Below the pieces are notes generated by a model that saw nothing but the letters and a program-made list of their open reading frames with translations, was not told the DNA's origin and ran no database searches. DNA of 64,000 nt from Rossellomorea vietnamensis. Lineage in GTDB: Bacteria; Bacillota; Bacilli; Bacillales; Bacillaceae_B. How positions within the stretch are numbered: the first letter of the stretch is position 1; the number at the start of each line of letters is the position of its first letter. A program made the translations under genes and the position numbers. The stretch covers positions 1-64,000 of the forward strand of contig NZ_LIXZ01000008.1 in NCBI RefSeq assembly GCF_001305855.1, given 5' to 3'. Of this stretch, positions 16,984 to 25,719 are shown in pieces.

Positions 16984-19096
16984 ATAATGTGACACGATCC
17001 ACTTGTTCACGCAGCTGAATCATGTTATCTTTCAATCTTTTTGAGATTTCGCATAATGCCTGAATGGATTTTCCTTTATGATGACTCAGCTGGTAGACGA
17101 TATCGTCAAAGAGCAGTTCCATTTCTTCATGGATGGCCATGGCCGATACATTGTAAAGGTGGATATTGGCGTAGTCCGTTGAATCAAAGATGGCTGAGTC
17201 AATATAGGGCTTGAAGCTCTCCAGTAAAGCAGGGAACCCGATGGTCAATCTGGTTAATCCATCCCTGAGACCTTCAATGGTTCCAGCCAGTTCGTCGATC
17301 GGCTCCAATGCGGAAGATACATATGAGCGGATTTTGTCATCGAAGTCTGAGAAGATGCTGATGATTTTTCCAGGTACCGTGCCACTTAACGCTATGTTCA
17401 TGGCGCCTTTGATTTGCGCCGATATTATCTCCAACGTATTCTCAATGGCGAACGCAATTCCGGTCAAGGTTCCTAACAGCGGAAGAAGCAGACCGTGTGA
17501 AACTCCTTTAAAACTTTCAAAGGATCCTTCCAATAATACATCTTTCACCTTCATTCCGATAAGCATATGGTCAGAGGTTTGCAGGATATAATCGTTTTTC
17601 TTCGGCATTGTTATCGAATGTTGAACGGAAGCCCCAGATGAAATGCTGGCGCTTAAGGAGGCATCCCGTTCACCGAAGTTCGTTCCCAAATCGGAAACCT
17701 GTTTTGTGAACTCTGCAATGTGACTATTCAGCTTCGCCGTATTATGGTTGATAATTTTATAGTGTGCGAGAATATCGTTAACAAGAACATCCTCCAAGGT
17801 CTCTTTCCCTCCACTGAAAAGCTGCGGGATTTCTTTATGAAGGATGTTCTGAAGGAAGCCTGTCAGATTTGTGATTCCACCTTCGAACTCCAATAACTGA
17901 CTCCGTGCCTGCCCGAAAATACTCTCCACACTGATACTCCTGTTGAATAAGTGCTCAACCAATTCAGCAGGCGGGGAATTCAACACTCCATTGAGGGATC
18001 GGCTTGCACTTTCAGCCATATCGACAAGGGCAATTAGATGATCAATTTCTGAGGTCAACCGGTAACTGGTTGTCGTGATGCCGATGAATAAGGGGTTACC
18101 AATAAGATTTTCAAAGGAATCCTCAAAGATCATCTGCAGGCGGCTCAATCGCTCTGAATGACGGTCTCCTTCATGCTGGGCGATCTCTTCTGAATGGATC
18201 AGGTACTCCTGAGCATGACCCAACCTTGTCGATACATCCCCTTCCATGGCTCCTGCCAACAGGTTGAGGTTGTCACGATTGATTTCGATTCTGTCCGAAT
18301 GCCCGCTATAAAGGGGCTCACCGGTCCAGATGCTTGTCATGATGTGAGCATCGGCTTCGGCATCATAGATTTCACCATAACCCGGTTCTCCATCTATGCC
18401 AATGACATATTTCCCCCCTTTGGTATATCCTGTGTGATTTTTTTTCAAAATGCTAAACTTTTCACCGATCTGCGGTATGCCTGTTGAAATATTGTATCTT
18501 TTACCCGGAATTCGTGAATCGAGATGAAGGGCAATAAGGGTGCCTGTCAGGACATCATAGTTGGTGAAGTAGTTGGTGATGTTGTCGTAGCTCTTATCGG
18601 GAGCAATTACCCCCTTGGGTAGAGGTGCTGGATTGAGAGTAACTGATTTTATATCTGGTCGATTTCTTACAGCGTAGTTTGCTAGTGGACCTCCAAGGGA
18701 GTTTCCGGTAACGGAGCTGACTCCACCTTGATCTTTAAATCTTCCATTAATCTTATTCAAATACTCCTCAGCAGCTTCCAATTGTGGCAATGTTAAATCA
18801 CTTAAAAGTTGAACATCCGTCAATAAGTCTTGTATACCGTTCTCAGCAGTCGCGTCGGTACCAACATATGCTATTGATATTTCTTTGGTAATTTCATTTC
18901 TGACAGTAAGCGCATCAAGTCCAGTCGGATCATTATAATGAGTGTGTAATACTAAATATTCGGTTCCATTAACCTCAAATGTTGATTTTGATTTTAAATA
19001 TTTGTATGAGTGTAATCCAGCAATTTCAACCAAATTTTTATCGATATTTATTTTGTTTACATCGTTATTGGGTGGTTCTATATAAACTTTGTCCAT
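16982..19096 (-). CDS. Putative type VII-secreted lipase toxin (TslA-like)
   Basis: About 704 aa from ATG 19096 (TTG 19111 is an alternative start). The first ~280 residues form an alpha/beta-hydrolase: SIAYVGTDA, then the nucleophile elbow TGNSLGG (Ser about 133), an acid candidate in TNYDVLTG and a His candidate in YSGHSDR. The remaining ~420 residues are long amphipathic helices (LEEFEGGITNLTGFL-type heptads, GVSHGLLLPLLG hydrophobic patch), like an LXG domain placed at the C-terminus. No signal peptide. Staphylococcus aureus TslA is known to have this reversed order: a phospholipase exported by the type VII system, with lipoprotein immunity proteins. Here the gene starts 17 bp after a DUF1672 lipoprotein gene and shares its transcript. 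No EsxA-like partner gene (TlaA type) and no type VII machinery are visible nearby. Toxin identity is inference from architecture and context. Confidence 0.72.
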   Translation of the reverse strand: MDKVYIEPPNNDVNKINIDKNLVEIAGLHSYKYLKSKSTFEVNGTEYLVLHTHYNDPTGLDALTVRNEITKEISIAYVGTDATAENGIQDLLTDVQLLSDLTLPQLEAAEEYLNKINGRFKDQGGVSSVTGNSLGGPLANYAVRNRPDIKSVTLNPAPLPKGVIAPDKSYDNITNYFTNYDVLTGTLIALHLDSRIPGKRYNISTGIPQIGEKFSILKKNHTGYTKGGKYVIGIDGEPGYGEIYDAEADAHIMTSIWTGEPLYSGHSDRIEINRDNLNLLAGAMEGDVSTRLGHAQEYLIHSEEIAQHEGDRHSERLSRLQMIFEDSFENLIGNPLFIGITTTSYRLTSEIDHLIALVDMAESASRSLNGVLNSPPAELVEHLFNRSISVESIFGQARSQLLEFEGGITNLTGFLQNILHKEIPQLFSGGKETLEDVLVNDILAHYKIINHNTAKLNSHIAEFTKQVSDLGTNFGERDASLSASISSGASVQHSITMPKKNDYILQTSDHMLIGMKVKDVLLEGSFESFKGVSHGLLLPLLGTLTGIAFAIENTLEIISAQIKGAMNIALSGTVPGKIISIFSDFDDKIRSYVSSALEPIDELAGTIEGLRDGLTRLTIGFPALLESFKPYIDSAIFDSTDYANIHLYNVSAMAIHEEMELLFDDIVYQLSHHKGKSIQALCEISKRLKDNMIQLREQVDRVTL

Positions 19097-19113
19097 AAAC
19101 CTTTCCACCAACC

Positions 19114-20043
19114 TTAATTGATTTCGATATAATCAGGAAACCCTATTTCTAAGGAATTATCTTTCAACCCATCATCCACTTTCTCATTAATTAAGTTGTC
19201 ATTAAGGGTTAGACTATAACTTCCTTTAGGAATACCGGTCATTCCCTTCAAATCACTAGGTATTTGATTTAACAATTCTTCATTAGGCTCTGAGTCCTTT
19301 TCCTCCATAAATAGTTCAATATTAATTTTCAAATCTTCAACAGAGAATTCATCTTCTGCAAATTGAGCTTTAAGTTCACTTACAGGGGTATCTGGATTTT
19401 CCAGAAATGAATCGTATACTGGCTTTATGGCTTTGTCGGATGAAGAGGAAGTTATAAAATAATAAGGGGTCATATACCCGGTTCCTCCAACATTTTCTAC
19501 TGCTTCTATGGTTCTCCCCACTACCTTATGCTCCTTTACAAAGGTATCAAGGTACTGATCAAGTTCCGCAAACTCTTTCTCAAAAATTAAATGATAAAGC
19601 CCTCCACGGATGGCACTTTCCACTTCACCTTCGAGAGACACGACTTCATCCGCCTTCACTTTTTCTTCACTCAAAGAAATAGGGACTATAGCGGTCGTAT
19701 AAAAGTGAACCGGTCCTGTCGATTCAACAAATACAGTTGCACCATCCACATTCCCTACGATGTTGTGGACTATGACGTCTATCTTATATTTTTCCATAAA
19801 GAAATCTTTAACGGCTTTTTGAACTTCGTCACTTTTTTCTTCAGCAATTTTATCTGCGTCTTCTCCGTTTCTGAGTACATATCCTTCACCCGTGTAATCC
19901 TGCACTCTCACAAAAGTGTCTTTATAGGGTCCTGTTGCCTCTTTTGAATCCACATTCTTTATTTCATTATCCATATTCATACATCCTCCAAGTAATATTG
20001 AAAGTCCGATTCCATATATGATCCACTTATTTTTTCTGTTCAT
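19114..20043 (-). CDS. DUF1672 lipoprotein 1 (probable immunity protein)
   Basis: 309 aa. The lipobox ILLGGC puts the lipid Cys at 21, so it is anchored to the outer face of the membrane. The DUF1672 core follows: VQDYTGEGYVLRNGEDADKI, VHNIVGNVDGATVFVES, HFYTTAIVPI, NVGGTGYMTPYYF, PKGSYSLTLNDN. It directly precedes the TslA-like gene, and its stop is 17 bp before that start, the position expected for a cognate immunity gene. AGGAGG lies upstream with an 11-nt spacing. A separate promoter is likely because 287 bp of non-coding DNA lies upstream. Confidence 0.85.
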   Translation of the reverse strand: MNRKNKWIIYGIGLSILLGGCMNMDNEIKNVDSKEATGPYKDTFVRVQDYTGEGYVLRNGEDADKIAEEKSDEVQKAVKDFFMEKYKIDVIVHNIVGNVDGATVFVESTGPVHFYTTAIVPISLSEEKVKADEVVSLEGEVESAIRGGLYHLIFEKEFAELDQYLDTFVKEHKVVGRTIEAVENVGGTGYMTPYYFITSSSSDKAIKPVYDSFLENPDTPVSELKAQFAEDEFSVEDLKINIELFMEEKDSEPNEELLNQIPSDLKGMTGIPKGSYSLTLNDNLINEKVDDGLKDNSLEIGFPDYIEIN

Positions 20044-20330
20044 GAATGTCTGATCCTCCTAATTGGATGGGTTCATTTTAAAGAATTACCTTTATATTGT
20101 ATAAAAGTCTGTAAAGTATTAACAGTTCAATCGGGAATTCCTTAGATCAATCAGGAAAAACAGGAAAAAAGTAGTGGTGACGATTTCCTTCTACATTTCT
20201 TTTAACCTATTCATTTCGCTGGAGTTATCGTGAGTCTTCAGACTTATACATTTGTATAATTACCCCAATCATTCAAAAGATAACCTGTTAATCTAGAAAT
20301 TTTTGTAATGTATGAACGGGGTAAGAATCC
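20044..20330 (-). promoter_or_regulatory. Non-coding gap with putative promoter of lipoprotein 1-toxin unit
   Basis: 287 bp without a gene. On the minus strand TTATACAATATAA (around 20090-20102) offers a -10, with GTTAAT about 16 bp upstream as a weak -35. At 20252-20268 the sequence TTGTATAATTACCCCAA is identical to 25136-25152 upstream of the first lipoprotein gene. Confidence 0.4.
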
Positions 20331-21224
20331 CTATTCTCCCCTAATCACTTCCTGTTCAATTGAATTATCTTTGAAGCCTTCAAACGATTCTTTATGTACG
20401 CCGTTATCGTTTACCGCTACCCTGTATGTCCCTTTAGGAAAATCGCTTCTTTCCTTTATATCGGTTGCAATCCGTTCCATGACCTCTTCACTGGGCTGGA
20501 CACCCTCTTCTTCCATAAAGAGCATGATGTTAATCCTCAGATTATCCGCTTTGAAAGCAGGTCCGTTATAAGCTTGCTTCAATGTTTCGATACTCGTTTG
20601 ATGATCCTTCATATACAATTCATATACAGGCTTGATGGCTTCATCGCTGTTTAGTGATGACATAAAATAAAAAGGTGTCATATATCCAGAGCCGCCCACA
20701 TTTTGAAGGGATTCGACGGTTCTGCCAACAACCTTTTCCTCCGAAACGACACTCTCAAGATACGAATCCAGATTCTTAAATTCTTCCTCGAATATCAACC
20801 TATATAACCCTTCCCGAATGCCTCTTTCCACTTCCCCTTCTTGGGTTTGCACATCTCCAATCGCCCTATCTTCCGTTCCCTGATGGAAGGGGACTATAGC
20901 ATAGGTGTAAAAATGAACGGGTCCTGTCGCTTCTACAAACACCGTCACTCCCTCCTTATTTCCTACGAGATTATGAATCTTCACCCCAGTTTCATAGTTC
21001 TTCATGAAAAATGCTTTGACGGCTTTCTCTACTTCTTCACGGTTTCCTTCTGCAATCTTATCGTTTTTCTCTCCATTCATCAGTCTATACCCTTCCCCTG
21101 TATAGTCCTGTACCCGCGCATATTGATCCTTCACTTCTTTAGGTGTGCTGCTATCGTTCATACAGCCTCCCAGTAACAAGGAAATTCCCATTACATACTT
21201 GATCGACTTATTTTGCCGAACCAT
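20331..21224 (-). CDS. DUF1672 lipoprotein 2
   Basis: 297 aa. Lipobox SLLLGGC, then VQDYTGEGYRLMNGEKNDKI, VHNLVGNKEGVTVFVEATG, VGRTVESLQNVGGSGYMTP and PKGTYRVAVNDNGV. The AGGAGG site is 10 nt before ATG 21224. It is the last gene of the upstream five-gene lipoprotein run, 27 bp after lipoprotein 3. Paralogous to its neighbours across its length, which suggests tandem duplication and divergence. Confidence 0.85.
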   Translation of the reverse strand: MVRQNKSIKYVMGISLLLGGCMNDSSTPKEVKDQYARVQDYTGEGYRLMNGEKNDKIAEGNREEVEKAVKAFFMKNYETGVKIHNLVGNKEGVTVFVEATGPVHFYTYAIVPFHQGTEDRAIGDVQTQEGEVERGIREGLYRLIFEEEFKNLDSYLESVVSEEKVVGRTVESLQNVGGSGYMTPFYFMSSLNSDEAIKPVYELYMKDHQTSIETLKQAYNGPAFKADNLRINIMLFMEEEGVQPSEEVMERIATDIKERSDFPKGTYRVAVNDNGVHKESFEGFKDNSIEQEVIRGE

Positions 21225-21251
21225 GAAGTTTCATCCTCCTATCCACTACAT

Positions 21252-22154
21252 CTATTCCTTCACAATGGAATCCGGAAACGATAATTCCAGGGAGTTATCT
21301 TTGATCCCATCATCCACCTTTTCATTGATTAAATTATCATTGATGATGATGCTGTAGTTTCCTTTCGGTATCGAGTCCATCGCCTTTATATCCTTTTGTA
21401 TTTGATTAAATAATGTTTTATCGGGTTCTGCCTGTTCCTTTTCCATATATAATTGAATCGTAATAGTATAATCCTCTGCTGAGAAGTCCTTCATCGAGAA
21501 TAGCGATTTCAGTTCACTCACCGGTGTGTCCGGGTCTTCTAGATATGCTTCATATACTGGCAGGACCGCTTCATCATCAGGCGGGACGGATAGATAATAG
21601 TATGGAGTCATATAGTCGGAGCCCCCGACATTTTGAAGGGACTCTTTCGTTTTCCCAACCACTGCATTCGCTGAAACGATTTTACTCAGATATTGATCCA
21701 ACTCCTGAAACTCTTTCTTAAATAATAGTCGATACAGTCCCCCCTGAATGTTCCCTTCTATGTCTCCGTCCAAAGATGTTACGTCCAGGACCCTTTTTTC
21801 ACTTAAATCCATCGACACAATGGCACTACTGTAAAAATGGACGGGTCCTGTCGATTCTACAAATACTGTCGCACCATGCACATTTCCCACTATGTTATGG
21901 ACGTTGACATCCGTTTTATAGGTTTCTATAAAAAATTCTCTTACCGCTTCTTTTACTTCTTCGCTTTTTTCTTCAGCGATTTTATCCGCTTCTTCTCCCC
22001 CTCTGAGTACATATCCATCCCCCTCGTACTCTTGCACTCTTACGAAAGTGTCTTTATAAGGGCCGTTTGTTTCATCCTTTTTATTTATACAACCTCCCAG
22101 TAATAGGGATAGACCAACCATTCCACACATACTCTTCTTGTATTTAATCTTCAT
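21252..22154 (-). CDS. DUF1672 lipoprotein 3
   Basis: 300 aa. Lipobox SLLLGGC after a KIKYKKS basic start. The core is VQEYEGDGYVLRGGEEADKI, VHNIVGNVHGATVFVESTG, NVGGSDYMTPYYY, PKGNYSIIINDNLINEKVDDG. By eye it is closest to lipoprotein 1 (the C-terminal LINEKVDDG-KDNSLE block is shared), so these two may be the most recent duplicates although they are not adjacent. Confidence 0.85.
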   Translation of the reverse strand: MKIKYKKSMCGMVGLSLLLGGCINKKDETNGPYKDTFVRVQEYEGDGYVLRGGEEADKIAEEKSEEVKEAVREFFIETYKTDVNVHNIVGNVHGATVFVESTGPVHFYSSAIVSMDLSEKRVLDVTSLDGDIEGNIQGGLYRLLFKKEFQELDQYLSKIVSANAVVGKTKESLQNVGGSDYMTPYYYLSVPPDDEAVLPVYEAYLEDPDTPVSELKSLFSMKDFSAEDYTITIQLYMEKEQAEPDKTLFNQIQKDIKAMDSIPKGNYSIIINDNLINEKVDDGIKDNSLELSFPDSIVKE

Positions 22155-22205
22155 GCGTTGCTCATTCCTTCCTTATATCATGGATCCATTGCTTACCTGC
22201 TTGAC

Positions 22206-23119
22206 CTATTCCTTTACAATCTCATCAGGAGTCGACCTTTCGAGGGAATTTTCTTTTATCCCTTCAAACGATTGTTTGAGGACGGTATTGTCATTGACGA
22301 AAACACTGTAAGTGCCCTTTGGTATATCATCCATCGTCTCAATGTCGTTTACTACTCTATTAAATACCTTCTCATCCGGCTCTGCACCTGGATTACTCAT
22401 AAACAGATTAATGACCACTTCAAAATCGGATGGATTAAACTGTTCTTCATTGTAGGCAGCCCTTAATTTTTCCGTGCTGACCTGAGGGTCTTTCATAAAA
22501 AGATCATAAACCGGCTTAATCGCTTCATTATTTACAGCAGAGGATGACAAGAAATAATAGGGTGTCATATACCCTGAACCCCCAACATTCTGAAGAGACT
22601 CAACCGTTCTTCCGGTAACATGTTCTTCCTTTTCGATCTTCTTCACGTACTCGTCAAGACGCTCAAATTCTTCATGAAATATCCTCCTATATAAACCTTC
22701 CGTTATGGCGCTTTCCACCTGACCTTCTTGAGAAAACACACGATCAGACAGAACCCGTTCTTCTGATTGATCGATGGGAACAACTGCGTATGTGTAAAAG
22801 TGGAGAGGATCCGTTGATTCCACAAATACAGTAGCACCGGACTCATTACTCACCAAATTATGTACCTTGACATCTGTCTTATATTCATTTAAGAAAAACC
22901 CTTCACCGCTCTCTCTACTTCTTTCCGATTCTCTACAGCAACCTTGTCTGTTTCTTCCCCATCTTTCAGAGTATATCCTTCTCCAGTGTATTCCTGAACG
23001 CTCTCAAATTGATTAACTGATTCCCTCTCTGAATCTATCTTTTCCTCAGAATTCATGCACCCGACAAGAAGAAATGAAAGCCCGGCGCCAATTATCAAAC
23101 CTTTTATTGTATGAATCAA
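22206..23119 (-). pseudogene. DUF1672 lipoprotein 4, frameshifted
   Basis: The first frame (ATG 23119) covers the signal peptide with lipobox FLLVGC and VQEYTGEGYTLKDGEETDKV, and stops after ERAVKGFS. The second frame carries the rest from the equivalent of FLNEYKTDVKVHNLV to the C-terminus at 22206. The break is in a T5 run (about 22889-22897); one more T restores KGFFLNEYKTDV, matching the paralogues. The gene is therefore one base from intact: recent loss, phase variation or an assembly error. Confidence 0.85.
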
Positions 23120-23145
23120 CTTCTTTCATCCCCATTCATCTCTCT

Positions 23146-24060
23146 TTAATATGTATCTTTAATAAGATAGTCTGGATCCACTTTTTCAACTGAATGTTCT
23201 TCATTACTCATTCCTCTATAGCGATCGACGGAATTGTCATGTAGAAGGATATTGTAGGCACCGTAGGGTAAGCCATCAGCTTTCTCGATCGTTTTCACCA
23301 CTGACCCGAGCTCTTCTTTAGTGGGAAGGATATCTTTCTCTTTTTTGTAAAGTTGGATCGTGATATTGATGGATTCGGGATTTGTTTCTTCTATTTGCAA
23401 TGCTCTCTCCCAATCTTCTTTACTGTATTCGGTATTCTGGAGGTACATTTCTACAATTCGGTTCGACAGTTCCATATCAAATACTGAAACAAAATAATAT
23501 TCGTTCCCATATCCAAATGATTGGGTATTGTTTATTGCTTCTGAAGTTTTTCCTCTTAAGGCTTTTTTTTTCGTAATCTCTTTCAATAAATCATTCAAGC
23601 GGGCAAATTCCTCTTCAAAAACAAGTCCATAAACACCTGAAGTAATCGCGTTCTCCACTTCCCCTTCCAGTGAAAATACCTGATTCCCAAGAACAGTGTT
23701 GTTTTCAACATCAATAGGAACGACAGCATAAGCATGGAAGGCAGGAGTACCCACTGACTCGACATAGACCGTCACCCCGTCTTCGTTCCCCACGAGATTA
23801 TGGACTTTCACCTGAGTGTTATATTCATCCAGAAAAAACCTCTTTACCGCTTTCACCACTTCTTCACGATGGGACTCGGCAATTTTATCCGTCTTCACTC
23901 CATTAATCAAAGCAAATTCATCACCTTTATATTCCTGGATACTTACAAATTGATCTTTTATTTCACTATGATCGATTTCATTTTCTTTAGTTCCTATGCA
24001 TCCGCCAAGTATGATTGAAAGAACGACCATATAGTTCATCCCTATCCACTTCCGATTCAT
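23146..24060 (-). CDS. DUF1672 lipoprotein 5, divergent
   Basis: 304 aa. Lipobox IILGGC. Its front half keeps the family pattern (VHNLVGNEDGVTVYVESVG, FHAYAVVPIDV), but the middle departs: the NVGG-GYMTP block of the others is replaced by NTQSFGYGNEYYF, and the C-terminus has YRGMSNEEHSVEKVD. It is the most diverged member, and so perhaps recognises a different toxin. AGGAGGG precedes ATG 24060. Confidence 0.82.
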   Translation of the reverse strand: MNRKWIGMNYMVVLSIILGGCIGTKENEIDHSEIKDQFVSIQEYKGDEFALINGVKTDKIAESHREEVVKAVKRFFLDEYNTQVKVHNLVGNEDGVTVYVESVGTPAFHAYAVVPIDVENNTVLGNQVFSLEGEVENAITSGVYGLVFEEEFARLNDLLKEITKKKALRGKTSEAINNTQSFGYGNEYYFVSVFDMELSNRIVEMYLQNTEYSKEDWERALQIEETNPESINITIQLYKKEKDILPTKEELGSVVKTIEKADGLPYGAYNILLHDNSVDRYRGMSNEEHSVEKVDPDYLIKDTY

Positions 24061-24157
24061 CTTTTGTCCCTCCTACTGTGTGCAATAATTTAATTCACTG
24101 TCATTTACAAAATAGGGATAACCCCCCCTTCAACAGTCGTCGCTCTTTCCACCCCTT

Positions 24158-25051
24158 CTAATCCCTGACAATCCCATCTGGATATGCCCGTTCCAAGGAA
24201 TTATCTTTCACACCATCAGAAGATTCTTTATGTACCAGGTTGTCATTGATGTATACACTGTAGGTCCCCTTCGGAATGCCGGCCATGGTCTCGAGATCTC
24301 CCGTAATCCTATTAAATATTTCCTCACTAGGAACAGCTTCTTCCTCTTTCATAAATAACATGATCGAAATCCTTAGATTGTCGGGGGTAAATTCTTCTTC
24401 ATTGAAAGCTTCTCTCAATTCCTCTGACGTTGGATTCTGATTCCTCATATACAACTCATAAACAGGCAGGATTGCTTCATCGTTAATAGGGGAGCTGCCG
24501 ATGAAATAGTACGGTGTCATATAACCTTCCCCGCCAACGTTTCCAAGCGATTCAACTGTTCGGCCAGTAACTTCCTCTTCTGTAGCGATTTTATCAAGAT
24601 ACGCGTCAAGATGATCAAACTCTTCAGCAAAGATGATCTTGTATAATCCATCCGTAATTCCGCTTTCCACCTGTCCTTCCTGTGAAAAAACCTGCCCCGT
24701 GCTCACTTTCTTTCCATTGAACGGAATCACTGCATACGTATAGAAGTGAAGTTGTCCTATAGATTCAACAAATACCGTGGCTCCCTCTTCATTCCCAACC
24801 AAATTATGTACCTTTACTTTTGTCTTATATTCCTTACGAAAGAACTCCTTGACTTCCTTTTCAATCTTCTCCCTATTGGCTTCTGCTATCTCGTCGTTTT
24901 CAGACCCCTGTTTCAGGAAGTAGCCTTCTCCTTTATAATCCTGTACCCGTTCGTATTGGGTGTTTGGGCTGATTTGAGGAGACTCTTCTTTCTCCATGCA
25001 GCCACCCAATAGAAGGATACAAGCTAACATGAATATCGTTTTTACTCTCAC
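24158..25051 (-). CDS. DUF1672 lipoprotein 6 (first of the array)
   Basis: 297 aa with a GTG start at 25051 (AAAGGA upstream). Lipobox ILLLGGC. The family core is complete: VQDYKGEGYFLKQGSENDEI, VHNLVGNEEGATVFVESIG, VGGEGYMTPYYF, PKGTYSVYINDNLVHKES. It is the promoter-proximal gene of the five-gene run. It shares C-terminal features with lipoproteins 2 and 4. Confidence 0.85.
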   Translation of the reverse strand: MRVKTIFMLACILLLGGCMEKEESPQISPNTQYERVQDYKGEGYFLKQGSENDEIAEANREKIEKEVKEFFRKEYKTKVKVHNLVGNEEGATVFVESIGQLHFYTYAVIPFNGKKVSTGQVFSQEGQVESGITDGLYKIIFAEEFDHLDAYLDKIATEEEVTGRTVESLGNVGGEGYMTPYYFIGSSPINDEAILPVYELYMRNQNPTSEELREAFNEEEFTPDNLRISIMLFMKEEEAVPSEEIFNRITGDLETMAGIPKGTYSVYINDNLVHKESSDGVKDNSLERAYPDGIVRD

Positions 25052-25393
25052 TTATGATCATTCCTTTATCAAATTCATTCTTTTGACGCTAATGAGCATA
25101 GCCATTCTTTCATTATCTTTCATGTAATTCCATAATTGTATAATTACCCCAAAAATTTCGGTTGTAAGCAGGGGGACGGTTCTTCTGTGCCCAAACTACT
25201 GAAATATGAACAAAAAAGGAAGGAAGAGAACCGTCCCCTCACATTCCCAACTACTGGAATTATCGTTACCCATTTTTCATTTATGAAGGCTGAAACTATT
25301 GTACTGTCATTATTTCATTTCACTGCTTTTCCAATAAAAGAACAACAATAAAACGCCCTGTTCCGCTTAACAGGACGTTTCTGCCAAATCTCA
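25052..25393. repeat. Non-coding region with palindromic element and shared 17-mer
   Basis: 342 bp without a supported gene. It contains the 17-mer TTGTATAATTACCCCAA (25136-25152), the arms GGGGACGGTTCT (25172-25183) and AGAACCGTCCCC (25227-25238) of a perfect 12-bp inverted repeat, and two near-copies of CCCAACTACTGGAA (25190, 25246). The GGGGACGGTTCT arm resembles palindromic repeats scattered in Bacillaceae genomes, possibly REP-type elements. Confidence 0.6.
25351..25382 (-). terminator. Terminator-like hairpin
   Basis: Stem AAACGTCCTGTT / AACAGGGCGTTTT with one mismatch, followed on the minus strand by TTATTGTT. It would terminate transcription from the 25.4-26.4 kb region before the lipoprotein array. 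Confidence 0.7.
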
Positions 25394-25613
25394 CTATTCA
25401 TTACTGGCTTTGAACAAACCGAGTCTTCTCAATTCCTTCTCCACCGCTTTTGCCATCATCCTCGAATACAGTGTCAAGATATGGATGATAATCCAGATAC
25501 ACAAATACATTCCCCACGACAGGCGGGCAGCTGCGGTTTTGACAAAAACCTTTTGGGATAGTCCCTCCAGTGCAGGGAACCAGTTTCCGGAATGGGCACA
25601 AACACCAAAGTAA
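25394..25613 (-). pseudogene. Fragment of an unidentified membrane protein
   Basis: This minus-strand frame reads GNWFPALEGLSQKVF, then a clear membrane helix (MYLCIWIIIHILTLY) and a normal cytosolic end AKAVEKELRRLGLFKASNE-stop at 25394. No start codon is available upstream within the frame before a stop at about 25634, so it looks like the C-terminal remnant of a larger gene. Other frames here give only low-complexity readings. I cannot assign it. Confidence 0.35.
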
Positions 25614-25719
25614 ACGTATACTCTTGGTTACTCGTTTCCCCCGTAAACAGACTGTCGCTTTAGCATCCTCCATATTTGAGAATCATTTTGGGTCTTTATA
25701 AAATGAGTGCACATCCTCT

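Noticed and set aside
25401..25673. 90-aa Cys-rich frame on the minus strand
   Set aside because: Its composition is irregular and another frame over the same DNA gives a plausible membrane helix and C-terminus; I list that one as a remnant instead.
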